Origin: Streptomyces flaveolus
GTDB lineage: Bacteria > Actinomycetota > Actinomycetes > Streptomycetales > Streptomycetaceae
Direction of reading: 5' to 3'
DNA length: 64,000 nt
Assembly: GCF_014648815.1 (NCBI RefSeq)
Contig: NZ_BMRV01000003.1
Span: 248,001-312,000 of the forward strand
The notes below the pieces were generated by a model that had not been told where the DNA came from, made no database searches, and saw only the letters and a list, made by a program, of their open reading frames with translations. The translations under genes were made by a program, and so were the position numbers. Below are positions 1 to 8,042 of this stretch, piece after piece. Each line of letters opens with the position of its first letter. Positions within the stretch are counted from its first letter, which is position 1.

Positions 1-1
1 C

Positions 2-1408
2 GAACGGCATTCCATCGACGTCGTCCCGGACGAGGAGCGGCACGGGACGGCGTTCTCGCAGTTCACCCTGTGGCTGGGCGCCAACCTCCAGATCACGACC
101 GTGGTCACCGGCGGCCTCGCCGTGGTGTTCGGCGGCGACGTGGTCTGGTCACTGGTCGGACTGTTGCTGGGCAACCTCCTCGGCGGAGGCGTCATGGCTC
201 TGCACTCGGCCCAGGGCCCACGGCTGGGACTGCCGCAGATGATCTCCTCCAGGGCGCAGTTCGGCGTCCGCGGCGCCGTGGTGCCCCTCCTGCTGGTCGT
301 CGTGATGTACATCGGCTTCTTCGCCAGCGGCTCGGTGCTCGCCGGCCAGGCGGTCGGCAAGCTGACGCACCTCGGCACCGTGCCCGGCATCATCGTCTTC
401 GCCCTGGTCACCGCGTTCATGGCCACCGTGGGGTACCGCATGGTGCATGCCCTGGGGCGGGTCGCCAGCGTGGTGTGCGCACTGGCCTTCGTGTACCTGG
501 GCATCCGGCTGTTCCAGCGGATCGACCTGGGAGAGGTCGCCCACCAGCACTCCTTCGCCCTGCCCATGTTCCTGCTGGCGATGTCGCTGTCCGCCTCCTG
601 GCAACTGGCCTTCGGCCCCTACGTCGCCGACTACTCGAGGTACCTGCCCCGCACCACCCCCGCCCGCACGACCTTCTGGTGGACCCTGTCCGGCACGGTG
701 CTGGGCGCCCAGTGGTCGATGAGCTTCGGCGTCCTCGCGGCGGCCTCCGCCGGCACGGCCTTCGTTGACGACCAGGTGGGCTATGTCGTCGGGCTCGGCG
801 GCACGGGGCTCATCGCGTCGTTCCTGTACTTCGTGATCGCGCTGGGCAAGCTGTCGATCAACGTGCTCAACACCTACGGCGGCTTCATGTCCATCGTGAC
901 CAGCGTCAGCGGCTTCCGGGGACAGCGCGCCGTCTCACAGCGCGGCCGCATGCTCTACATCGCCGCCATCATGGTGGCCGGGACCCTGCTGGCCCTGGCC
1001 GGACGGAATTCCTTCCTGGACTCCTTCGCCGACTTCCTCCTGTTTCTGCTGGCCTTCTTCACACCGTGGTCGGCGATCAACCTCGTGGACTACTACCTCA
1101 TCTCCCGCGAGCGGTACGACCTGCCCGCGCTCAGCGACCCCGACGGCCGCTACGGCGGCTGGCGCCTGCCCGCGCTGTCCGTCTACGGCATCGGCCTCGC
1201 CGCCCAACTGCCCTTCCTGTCCACGAGCTTCTACACCGGCCCCCTGGTCACCACGCTGGGCGGCGCCGACATCTCCTGGATCGTCGGCCTCGTCGTCCCG
1301 GCCGGCCTCTACTGGCTCGTCGGCCGACGGCAGCCCGGCACGGCCCGGCCCACCACAGGCCCGGCGTCCCGCGCGGACGAGCGTGAGGGCGCCGGCGACG
1401 TGCGGTGA
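2..1408 (+). CDS. NCS1-family nucleobase/cation symporter, 5' end outside window
   Basis: Inner-membrane permease for a nucleobase-like or related N-containing solute (purine-cytosine permease, NCS1 family). The frame is open from base 2 and reads ERHSIDVVPDEERHG then FTLWLGANLQITT, the classic NCS1 N-terminus, so only the first few residues are missing. An internal ATG-like start near 101 would delete the first helix and is not the real start. About twelve hydrophobic segments follow, and the tail is polar (about 435 residues from position 101). It ends 107 bp before the MarR gene on the same strand, so it may be an uptake component of the neighbouring catabolic regulon. The substrate cannot be read from sequence; allantoin, cytosine, hydantoin and thiamine are all family precedents. 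Confidence 0.88.
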   Translation, partial: ERHSIDVVPDEERHGTAFSQFTLWLGANLQITTVVTGGLAVVFGGDVVWSLVGLLLGNLLGGGVMALHSAQGPRLGLPQMISSRAQFGVRGAVVPLLLVVVMYIGFFASGSVLAGQAVGKLTHLGTVPGIIVFALVTAFMATVGYRMVHALGRVASVVCALAFVYLGIRLFQRIDLGEVAHQHSFALPMFLLAMSLSASWQLAFGPYVADYSRYLPRTTPARTTFWWTLSGTVLGAQWSMSFGVLAAASAGTAFVDDQVGYVVGLGGTGLIASFLYFVIALGKLSINVLNTYGGFMSIVTSVSGFRGQRAVSQRGRMLYIAAIMVAGTLLALAGRNSFLDSFADFLLFLLAFFTPWSAINLVDYYLISRERYDLPALSDPDGRYGGWRLPALSVYGIGLAAQLPFLSTSFYTGPLVTTLGGADISWIVGLVVPAGLYWLVGRRQPGTARPTTGPASRADEREGAGDVR

Positions 1409-1456
1409 GGACACCCATGCCGTCCGCCGGGCGATCCGGTGCCGTACGCGGAATAT

Positions 1457-1469
1457 TTCAGGGCTAAGA
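1457..1469 (-). promoter_or_regulatory. Candidate MarR operator in marR promoter
   Basis: Read on the minus strand this site is TCTTAGCCCTGAA, preceded by AGAAA and followed by ATATT. The divergent catabolic promoter at about 12184-12206 has the same AGAAATCT-N-AG-N2-CT-N-AAATAT frame, with about 18 of 22 positions identical. The site lies 47-59 bp before the MarR start, where autoregulation would be expected. Confidence 0.6.
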
Positions 1470-1515
1470 TTTCTGGAAGAGTTCCGCGACGGCTGGTGAC
1501 ATGGGGAGGCGCGGC

Positions 1516-2058
1516 ATGGCGGTGAAGAGGGCGGCCCAGCGGGACGCCGTGGCGGCGATCATCGAGGACTGGGCCCGGGAGCGGCCCGAACTGGACACGT
1601 CCCCCCTCGAAGTGCTGGCCAGGCTGCACCGCACCTTCCTGCGCTACAACACCGAACTGGCCGCCGGCATAGAGCGGCACGGACTGGCCGTGGCCGGCTT
1701 CGACGTGCTCACCGCGCTGCGCCGGGCCGGCAAGCCCTACCGGCTGACCGCGGGACAGCTCGCCGACTCGGGCCTGATCTCCTCGGCGGGTGTCACCCTG
1801 CGGATCGACAGGCTGGAGAAGGACGGCCTCATCGTCCGTGAACGCGATGCCGGGGACCGCCGGGTCGTCTACTCGCGGCTCACCGACGCCGGTCTGGCCA
1901 AGGTCGACGAGGTGTTCGCCGAGCACCTGGACAACGAACGCCGGATGCTGAGGGACCTGTCCCCGGCCGAGCGGCGCCAACTGGCCCGTCTGCTGTCCAA
2001 GCTGGAGCGTTCCATCGTCGACTCGGGCGAGACGGAGGCGGGGGAGGGCGGGAGCTGA
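1516..2058 (+). CDS. MarR-family transcriptional regulator
   Basis: Cytoplasmic winged-helix regulator of 180 residues, probably a ligand-responsive repressor of the adjacent aromatic catabolic genes. It shows the MarR layout: helical N-terminus (LARLHRTFLRYNTELAAGIERHG), recognition region (LTAGQLADSGLISSAGVTLR), and the wing DRLEKDGLIVRERDAGDRR with the conserved DxRxxx turn, then a C-terminal dimerisation helix. An ATG at 1501 is in frame, but GGGGAGG sits six bases before the ATG at 1516, so 1516 is preferred. Its own promoter carries the operator shared with the ALDH/MFS divergent promoter. It is convergent with the Rieske gene, 49 bp apart. Confidence 0.9.
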   Translation: MAVKRAAQRDAVAAIIEDWARERPELDTSPLEVLARLHRTFLRYNTELAAGIERHGLAVAGFDVLTALRRAGKPYRLTAGQLADSGLISSAGVTLRIDRLEKDGLIVRERDAGDRRVVYSRLTDAGLAKVDEVFAEHLDNERRMLRDLSPAERRQLARLLSKLERSIVDSGETEAGEGGS

Positions 2059-2107
2059 ACTCCCGGCGCCGTCCCCCGCCCCCGCGGGCCGCCCGGTCCC
2101 GGTCCGG

Positions 2108-3118
2108 TCAGCCGGCGGCCTGCGCCTCGGCCTGCTGCCGGTACAGGCGGCGCAGGCGTACGACGCCCAGGTCGTGCTGGTAGAGGTTCTCGAACCCGTC
2201 GGCGTCGGCCGGCATCGCCTCCAGCATCACCCGGTCCTGCTCCAGGACCTCCCAGTGCCGCTTCTCGATGAGCGTCCGGTACAGGAACCGCCAGGTGTCC
2301 CGCTGCCAGCCGGACACCTTGCGGTAGCGCCAGAAGAAGACACCGGTACGCCCGGCGTCCACCGGGCAGGCCATGCCCACGATCCCGAACGGACCGCCGG
2401 GGCCCGCGGACGGCGGGTACGGGATGGACAGGTCGACCCAGTCGACGCCGGTCCGGCACAGCTCGACCCAGTCGAAGTTGACGCCGCGCTGGTCGGTCTT
2501 CTCGAAGAAGTAGCCGCGGTCGGTCTCGCGGATGCGGAACTTGGCCTGGGTGTCGCCGTCGTACATCGTGTGCGACTCGTGGTGCAGGAACGCCCCGTGC
2601 ATCGGGTCCATCAGGTTCTCCACGGCGAAGCGCCACGGCACGTTCCACTCGGCGTAGCACAGGATCGCCGCGATGTCCGGGTCCGTGAGCGGCTCGGGGA
2701 GGGTGAGGGGGGCGGGCTCGGGATGCCGCTCGTCGCCGAAGTAGGCCAGGATCGCGCCGGCCACCTCGCGCACGGGCAGGGAGGTGACCAGCTTCTTGCC
2801 CTCCAGGTTGCAGCCGGGCAGCCCGGGCACGGAGGCGACGGTGCCGTCGCCCCGCACCTCGACCCCGTGGTACCAGCAGGCCACCCGGTCGCCGAGGTGT
2901 TTGCCGAGGGAGAGCGGGGCGCCGCGGTGGGGGCAGCGGTCGGCGAGCAGGGAGAGCGTGCCGTCGGCGGTGCGGAACAGCAGCCAGTCCTCGCCCAGCG
3001 CGGTGACCCTGCGCATGCCGCCGGGCTCGACGAAGTGCGAGGGGACGACCGGGTGCCACTGGTTGCGCAGCCCGTGGGCGTAGACGTGGTCGGCGGTGAC
3101 GTCGGTGGTGAGGCTCAT
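2108..3118 (-). CDS. Rieske aromatic-ring oxygenase, alpha subunit
   Basis: Terminal oxygenase of a two-component aromatic hydroxylase or demethylase, 336 aa. The N-terminal Rieske domain has C-P-H at CPHRGAPLSLG and C-W-Y-H-G 17 residues later, binding the [2Fe-2S] cluster. The mononuclear Fe(II) site is NLMDPMHGAFLHH (D-x2-H-x4-H). Length and the single Rieske domain resemble the vanillate demethylase/phthalate class (no beta subunit) more than the alpha-beta naphthalene type. Electrons probably come from the reductase at 3386-4333. It is the last gene of the operon, with GGGAG six bases before the ATG. The substrate cannot be identified from sequence. Confidence 0.9.
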   Translation of the reverse strand: MSLTTDVTADHVYAHGLRNQWHPVVPSHFVEPGGMRRVTALGEDWLLFRTADGTLSLLADRCPHRGAPLSLGKHLGDRVACWYHGVEVRGDGTVASVPGLPGCNLEGKKLVTSLPVREVAGAILAYFGDERHPEPAPLTLPEPLTDPDIAAILCYAEWNVPWRFAVENLMDPMHGAFLHHESHTMYDGDTQAKFRIRETDRGYFFEKTDQRGVNFDWVELCRTGVDWVDLSIPYPPSAGPGGPFGIVGMACPVDAGRTGVFFWRYRKVSGWQRDTWRFLYRTLIEKRHWEVLEQDRVMLEAMPADADGFENLYQHDLGVVRLRRLYRQQAEAQAAG

Positions 3119-3119
3119 C

Positions 3120-3347
3120 TCAGGCTCCCAGGCGGTGCATCTCGGTACGGAAGGTCTCCTCGGTCCAGGGCGCGCCGTCGGGGGTGCGCACCTGGCGGGC
3201 GTTGAGTCCGGCGACGACGTCGGCGAGGTCGTGGCCGTCCTGGGTGAAGATCTCTTCGAGGGTGCGCGCGAGCTTCGTCTCGTACGGGGTGGGTTCGTGG
3301 GTGCGGGACTGGTGGGGGTCGAGGTACGGCCAGGCGCCGGCGGTCAT
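3120..3347 (-). CDS. 75-aa recombinase-like HTH protein
   Basis: Small protein of 75 residues lying one base upstream of the Rieske stop-side partner in the same operon, with GGAG six bases before the ATG at 3347. The sequence ends GLNARQVRTPDGAPWTEETF, which matches the recombinase-like helix-turn-helix fold (N-A-R-G/Q-V-x-T-P-x-G-x-x-W), seen in serine recombinases and also as an orphan small protein beside ring-hydroxylating oxygenases. It has no catalytic residues and is not a recombinase. Its role is unknown; a structural or regulatory partner of the oxygenase is conceivable. A longer in-frame extension to 3719 is antisense to the reductase and is rejected. Confidence 0.75.
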   Translation of the reverse strand: MTAGAWPYLDPHQSRTHEPTPYETKLARTLEEIFTQDGHDLADVVAGLNARQVRTPDGAPWTEETFRTEMHRLGA

Positions 3348-3385
3348 GAGGGTCTCCGGAGGGACGACGGGACGGGGGGAGGGGG

Positions 3386-4333
3386 TCACAGGTCGAGGAC
3401 GAGCCGGTCGGAGGCGCAGCGCGAGACGCAGATCATCATCGTCTCGCCCGCGCTGTGCTCGGCCTCGGAGAGCAGGAAGTCGCGGTGGTCGGGGGTCCCG
3501 GCGAGGACCCGGGTCTCGCAGGTGCCGCAGATGCCGTCGCGGCAGGACGAGGGGACGGACAGACCCGCCGCCTCGACCGCCTCCAGGACGGAGGTGTCCG
3601 CGCCCACCGGGACCGTCAGGCCGGACCGGCGGCACTCCACCTCGAAGGCGGCGTCGTCGCCGGACCGCTCCACCGCCGGAGCGGCGAACCGTTCCAGCCG
3701 CAACCGGTCCTCCGGGCACGCCTCCTGCACCGCCGCGAGCAGCGGTTCCGGACCGCAGGCGTACACGAGCGCGTCGGGCGCCAGGCCGGCGAGGGCCGAG
3801 GCCAGGTCGATGTGCCCCAGCTCGTCCTGCGGCACGAGCGTGACCTCGCCGCCGGTGAGCCGGACCAGTTCGTTGCCGAAGGCCATGGAGGCGCGGGACC
3901 GCCCGCCGTGCACCAGGCGGTACGGGATCCCGTCGCGGTCCGCCTGGCGCGCCATGGCCAGGATCGGGGTGATGCCGATCCCGCCGGCGATGAACACGTA
4001 GGACCCGGCAGGCTCCAGCGCGAAGTGGTTGCGCGGGCCGGCCGCCTCCACCGTCTGGCCGGGACGCAGTTTCGTGTGGACGTGGCGCGAACCGCCGCGG
4101 GAGGCCGGCTCGTCCAGGACGGCGATCCGGTAGGAGTCGGAGTCGGCCGGGTCACCGCACAGCGAGTACTGACGGACCAGGCCGCCGACGCGCAGGTCCA
4201 GGTGGGCGCCGGGGGACCAGGCGGGCAGGGGCTTGCCCGCCGGGTCCGCGAGCTCGACGGACAGCACGCCGTCCGCCTCCCAGGTCATGCGGCGCACGAG
4301 GAGTTCGAGCCGCCGCTCTTCGGTGTCGCTCAT
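3386..4333 (-). CDS. PDR/VanB-type oxidoreductase (flavin, NAD, [2Fe-2S])
   Basis: Electron-transfer partner of the Rieske oxygenase, 315 aa, phthalate dioxygenase reductase class. It carries an N-terminal flavin-binding barrel (RQYSLCGDPADSDSYRIAV), an NAD-binding domain (YVFIAGGIGITPILAMARQA, and YACGPEPLL near residue 210), and a C-terminal plant-type ferredoxin domain with CRDGICGTCETRVLAG plus a final Cys in the tail. NADH reduces flavin, then the iron-sulfur cluster, then the oxygenase. GGGAGG lies seven bases before the ATG. It sits 38 bp upstream of the 75-aa HTH gene. This pairing fits a vanAB-like two-component oxygenase, although the substrate need not be vanillate. Confidence 0.92.
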   Translation of the reverse strand: MSDTEERRLELLVRRMTWEADGVLSVELADPAGKPLPAWSPGAHLDLRVGGLVRQYSLCGDPADSDSYRIAVLDEPASRGGSRHVHTKLRPGQTVEAAGPRNHFALEPAGSYVFIAGGIGITPILAMARQADRDGIPYRLVHGGRSRASMAFGNELVRLTGGEVTLVPQDELGHIDLASALAGLAPDALVYACGPEPLLAAVQEACPEDRLRLERFAAPAVERSGDDAAFEVECRRSGLTVPVGADTSVLEAVEAAGLSVPSSCRDGICGTCETRVLAGTPDHRDFLLSEAEHSAGETMMICVSRCASDRLVLDL

Positions 4334-4345
4334 CGGTGGGCCTCC

Positions 4346-5971
4346 CTACGCGGTGGGGATCGTGACGGGCGGGGTGAACGGGGTCTTCATCGGGCCGAGC
4401 GCCGCGAGGTCCACCTCGACGAGGGTCGGCCCGTCGGCGGCGAGGGCCGCCCGGATCACCCTGTCGGCGTCGGCTTCCGCGGCGATCCGCGCGTACGGCA
4501 GCCCGCAGGCCGCGGAGAGCCCCACGAAGTCGGGGGTGTGCAGGTCGACGCCGGAGCGGCGGTCGCTGTAGCGGTCCTGTGTGTTGCGCAGGACGCCGTA
4601 GCCCCCGTCGTTGAAGACGAGCAGGAGGAGCCGGGGCCGCTCCTGGGCGAGGGTGAGCAGTTCGCCGAGGTGGACGGCGAGACCGCCGTCCCCGGCGATG
4701 ACCACCGTCGGCTCGTCGGGGCGGGCGAGCGCGGCGCCGATGCCCATGCCGAGCCCCTGGCCGATGCCGCCGCCGCGCGGGAAGACGTTGGCGCGCGGGT
4801 CGTGCAGCGGCAGCAGCCGGTTGCCCCAGGTGGAGGAGGGGATCGTCACGTCCCGGGCGACGACCGCGCCGCGCGGCAGGGCGGCGGCCAGCGCGTCGCA
4901 GACCGCGGCCTGCGGGCCGATGCCGTCGCGCAGTGCCACCCGGACCTCGTCGCGCACGGCACCGACGCGGGCGGTCCAGCCCGGTTCGGCGGGTGCGGCG
5001 GCCCCGGTCAGGGACGGCAGGACGCGGGCGGCGTCACCGTGCAGGGCGTGCCGGACGGGGTAGACCCGGCCGAGCGCGGCGCCGTCGACGTCGATCTGGA
5101 TGTGCGCGCCGGGGAGCCTCAGGCCGTAGTCGGCCGTCTCGTTGGACCGGAAGTGGGTGCCGACGGTGACCAGGGCGTCCGCGTCGGCGAGCAGGGACCG
5201 CACGGCCGGCGTGGTGGCGAAGTTGCCGACGACCTGCGGGTGGTCCTCGGGCACCGAGCCGCGCCCGGAGTTGGAGGTGATCAGTCCGGCGCCGGTCGTC
5301 TCCAGCAGGGCGAGCAGTTCCCGCCGGGCCCGGTTCGCGCCGCCGCCCGCCCAGATCAGCGGGCGCCGGGCGGCGGCCAGCAGAGCCTGCGCACCGGCCA
5401 GTTCGGCGGGGTCCGGGGCGGGAGTCCCGGCGGTGGCCGTCGTGCCCGGGGTGTCCTGCTGGGCCGCGTACTGGAGGTCGACCGGCCATTCCACGCTGGC
5501 CGGCCCGCCGGGCACGGCCAGCGCCGCGGCGGCGGCCTCGCGGAGCAGGCGCCCCGCGCTCCCGGCGTCCGGCACCGTCGCCGCGTACGCGGACACGGCG
5601 GTCAGCATGCCGAGCTGGTCCCTGGTCTCGTGGATGAAGCCGCGTCCACCGCCCAGGTAGCGGCTTTCGATCTGCCCGGTGACGTGCAGCACGGACGTTC
5701 CCGAGGCGAGAGCCTCCACCAGGGAGCCGGCCGCGTTGCCCGCGCCCGTCCCGGTGGAGGTGAGCGCGCAGCCGAGGCCGCCGCGGGCCCGGCCGTAGCC
5801 GTCGGCGGCGTTCACGGCGGTCGCCTCGTGCCGCACGGGCACGAAGCGCAGCTCCCGGTCGACGGCCTCGACGAGCGGCAGGTTGTGCACGGACACGATG
5901 CCGAAGACCGTGTCGATGCCGAGTTCCTTCAGGACGGCGACCAGCAGGTCGCCCCCGTTGCGGTATGTCAT
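4346..5971 (-). CDS. ThDP-dependent decarboxylase/acetolactate-synthase-like enzyme
   Basis: Cytoplasmic thiamine diphosphate enzyme, 541 aa. It has the three-domain layout of the family: PYR domain with the catalytic glutamate region (FVPVRHEATAVNAADGYGRA), central domain, and PP domain with GDGGLAVHLGELLTLAQ followed by NDGGYG, the GDG-x~26-N Mg-ThDP motif. Benzoylformate decarboxylase, acetolactate synthase-like and oxalyl-CoA decarboxylase relatives share this layout. In an operon with an aldehyde dehydrogenase, a 2-keto-acid decarboxylase yielding an aldehyde is a reasonable reading, but it is inference. It is not likely the biosynthetic ilvB, because there is no ilvN and the context is catabolic. 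Confidence 0.85.
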   Translation of the reverse strand: MTYRNGGDLLVAVLKELGIDTVFGIVSVHNLPLVEAVDRELRFVPVRHEATAVNAADGYGRARGGLGCALTSTGTGAGNAAGSLVEALASGTSVLHVTGQIESRYLGGGRGFIHETRDQLGMLTAVSAYAATVPDAGSAGRLLREAAAAALAVPGGPASVEWPVDLQYAAQQDTPGTTATAGTPAPDPAELAGAQALLAAARRPLIWAGGGANRARRELLALLETTGAGLITSNSGRGSVPEDHPQVVGNFATTPAVRSLLADADALVTVGTHFRSNETADYGLRLPGAHIQIDVDGAALGRVYPVRHALHGDAARVLPSLTGAAAPAEPGWTARVGAVRDEVRVALRDGIGPQAAVCDALAAALPRGAVVARDVTIPSSTWGNRLLPLHDPRANVFPRGGGIGQGLGMGIGAALARPDEPTVVIAGDGGLAVHLGELLTLAQERPRLLLLVFNDGGYGVLRNTQDRYSDRRSGVDLHTPDFVGLSAACGLPYARIAAEADADRVIRAALAADGPTLVEVDLAALGPMKTPFTPPVTIPTA

Positions 5972-5980
5972 GCGTGCCTC

Positions 5981-6766
5981 TCAGAGGATGCCGCGGCCGA
6001 CCCCGCCGCAGACGTCGATGGCCGTTCCGGTGATGTACGAAGCGCGCGGCGACAGCAGCGTCACGACGGCGTAGGCGACCTCCTCGGCCCGGCCCAGCCG
6101 GCCGAGCGCCACGCCCCGGTCGGCGGCGAGCCGCGCCTGCCACTCCCCGTAGTCCAGGCCGGAGTCCGCAGCGGCGTGCCGCCGGGTCCACTGACCGGTG
6201 TCGATCAGACCCAGGCAGACGGAGTTGACCCGGATGCCCTCGGCGGCGAGTTCGACGGCGAGCGACTTGGAGAGGTTGAGGATGCCGGCGCGTGCCGCGC
6301 TGGTGGTGATCAGGCGGGGCTCGGGCTGCTTGGCGAGGACCGCGTTGACGTTGACGACACTCGCCGCGTCCGAGTCCCGCAGGTGCGTGCGGGCGGCCTG
6401 GAGCGGATGGAGCACGCCCGCGAACTTGAGCTCCAGTTCGTCGCGCCAGTCCTCTCCCGTGGTGTCGTCGAGCCGCTTCATGCGGGACTGGCCCGCGTTG
6501 TTCACCAGCCCGTCGATGCGGCCGAAGCGCTCGGCCGCCCGGTCGACGAAGCCGTGCACGGCGTCCGCGTCGCGTACGTCGCACGCGGCGGTCAGCAGCC
6601 TGTCCCCGCCGTCCAGGCGGGCGGCGGCGTCGGCGAGGCGGCCGGTGTCCCGGCCGCAGGTGGCCACGTTGGCCCCTTCGGCGAGCAGTGCGCGGACCGT
6701 GGCCAGGCCGACGCCCGAGCTGCCGCCGGTGACCAGGACGGTCCGGTCGGCGAGACCGAGATCCAT
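5981..6766 (-). CDS. SDR-family protein with altered catalytic triad
   Basis: Rossmann-fold short-chain dehydrogenase family member, 261 aa. The cofactor motif TGGSSGVGLA and the NNAG motif (VNNAGQSRMKR) are intact. Around residues 150-170, where classical SDRs have Ser and Y-x3-K, the sequence reads VNVNAVLAKQPEPRLITTSAA then RAG. Aligning on the SAxxAG helix puts Thr in place of Tyr, Arg in place of Lys, and Asn in place of Ser. The C-terminus (GTAIDVCGGVGRGIL) is normal. It may be a divergent or non-redox SDR, or may use another acid/base. It lies between the ThDP enzyme and a second, canonical SDR, with AGGAG six bases before the ATG. Confidence 0.85.
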   Translation of the reverse strand: MDLGLADRTVLVTGGSSGVGLATVRALLAEGANVATCGRDTGRLADAAARLDGGDRLLTAACDVRDADAVHGFVDRAAERFGRIDGLVNNAGQSRMKRLDDTTGEDWRDELELKFAGVLHPLQAARTHLRDSDAASVVNVNAVLAKQPEPRLITTSAARAGILNLSKSLAVELAAEGIRVNSVCLGLIDTGQWTRRHAAADSGLDYGEWQARLAADRGVALGRLGRAEEVAYAVVTLLSPRASYITGTAIDVCGGVGRGIL

Positions 6767-6782
6767 GAATCGCTCCTGTGTG

Positions 6783-7526
6783 TCAGTGCATGGTGAAGCC
6801 GCCGTTGACGGCGATCACCTGGCCGGTGAGGTAGCGGGATTCCTCGCTCAGCAGGAAGGAGACGAGACCGACGAGGTCGTCGGGCTGCTGGGGGCGGGAG
6901 ATCGCGCGGTGGGTGGCGTACAGCGCGTGGCGTCCGGCGGGGACGGACTCGGTGGCCTCGCACTCGGTGAGGCCGGGGGCGACCGCGTTGACGGTGATGC
7001 CGTGCTCCCCGAGCTCGCGGGCCATCCCCCGGGTGAGGGCGAGGACCGCGCCCTTGGAGGCGATGTAGTGCGCGAGGCGCGGGGAGCCGTACAGGGCCGC
7101 GTCGGAGGCGATGTTGACGATGCGCCCCGGCCGGGCGAGCAGCGGATGCAGGGCCTTGGCGACCAGCCAGGGGCCGCGCACGTTGACGGCCATCAGCCGG
7201 TCCCAGACCTCGACGTCGATGTCCTGGAACTCCTTGCCGCCCACGCCGTTGGCCAGGGCCGCGTTGTTGACCAGGCCCCACACCGGGCCGTGCGGCGCCA
7301 CGGCCTCGGCGAGCCGGACGACCGACGCGGGGTCCGCCACGTCGCAGGGGACGTAACGGGCCTCGCCGCCCTCGGCGCGAACGGCGGCGGCGGTGCGCTC
7401 GCCCCACTCCTCGTTCAGTTCGGCCACGACCACGCGGTGCCCGTCGGCGCCGGCCCGGCGGGCCATGGCCTCCCCCAGACCACGGCCCGCCCCGGTCACG
7501 ACGACTGTCCGCACCGTGTCAGTCAC
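6783..7526 (-). CDS. SDR-family NAD(P)-dependent dehydrogenase
   Basis: Classical short-chain dehydrogenase/reductase of 247 aa, probably oxidising or reducing an alcohol or diol intermediate of the pathway. It has TGAGRGLG for the cofactor, VNNAA at the NNAG position, catalytic Ser in IVNIASDAALYG, and YIASK for the Tyr/Lys pair. The C-terminus VNGGFTMH is typical. It starts at GTG 7526, eight bases inside the end of the cupin gene, so translation is probably coupled. It contrasts with the next gene, whose catalytic residues are lost. cis-Dihydrodiol dehydrogenase is one attractive role beside a ring-hydroxylating oxygenase. Confidence 0.88.
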   Translation of the reverse strand: MTDTVRTVVVTGAGRGLGEAMARRAGADGHRVVVAELNEEWGERTAAAVRAEGGEARYVPCDVADPASVVRLAEAVAPHGPVWGLVNNAALANGVGGKEFQDIDVEVWDRLMAVNVRGPWLVAKALHPLLARPGRIVNIASDAALYGSPRLAHYIASKGAVLALTRGMARELGEHGITVNAVAPGLTECEATESVPAGRHALYATHRAISRPQQPDDLVGLVSFLLSEESRYLTGQVIAVNGGFTMH

Positions 7527-8040
7527 GGGTGACGCCGTACAGCGGCGAGTACTCCGGGTAGGTCGGCACCTGCGGCTTCCGCGTGCCGATGATCACGCAG
7601 AACAGCGCGTCGGTGTCGCCCTCGTTCTTCAGCGAGCGGGTCACGCCGGCCGGCACCACGATCATGTCGCGGTAGCCGAGCGTGCGGTACTCGGCCTCGT
7701 CGGGGCCCCGGTGGATGCCCACGCGGACCTGTCCCTCCAGGACGAAGAACGCCTCCTCGACGTCGTGGTGGGTGTGGGCCGGGCCCTCGGCGCCCGGCGG
7801 GAGCAGCATGTTGGAGAAGGTGAAGCCGCCGGAGGGGATGATCCGCTGGTCGTCGTCGTGGTTGCCGGTGGCACCGGAGCCGACGTAGCGGATCTGCGCC
7901 CGCCGGTACTGGGGGCCGGCCTTCTCCTGGAAGGAGAGGGTGCCCCAGTCGGGCTCGCGCGAGTCCTTGCTCGCGATCAGGGAGTCGGTGTACTTGCCGA
8001 GGTCGCCGCCGTTGTCGTACGCGGTGGTCTCGAGGGGCAT
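7519..8040 (-). CDS. Cupin-domain protein
   Basis: Single-domain cupin of 173 aa. Motif 1 is visible as GAEGPAHTHHDVEEAFFVLEG (metal-binding His-x-His and Glu), and motif 2 is less typical (MIVVPAGVTRSLKN, where the usual His is absent). It could be a small dioxygenase, an isomerase or a ligand-binding protein; family membership alone does not decide. The ATG at 8040 lies two bases after the hydrolase stop, and the 3' end overlaps the SDR by eight bases. A longer frame running to 8790 is antisense shadow through the hydrolase and is not used. Confidence 0.82.
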   Translation of the reverse strand: MPLETTAYDNGGDLGKYTDSLIASKDSREPDWGTLSFQEKAGPQYRRAQIRYVGSGATGNHDDDQRIIPSGGFTFSNMLLPPGAEGPAHTHHDVEEAFFVLEGQVRVGIHRGPDEAEYRTLGYRDMIVVPAGVTRSLKNEGDTDALFCVIIGTRKPQVPTYPEYSPLYGVTRD

Positions 8041-8042
8041 GG

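Noticed and set aside
3455..6796. Plus-strand ORF of about 1113 codons through the reductase, ThDP and SDR genes
   Set aside because: It is antisense to genes with clear domains and is Gly/Val/Arg-biased, a standard shadow of high-GC third positions.
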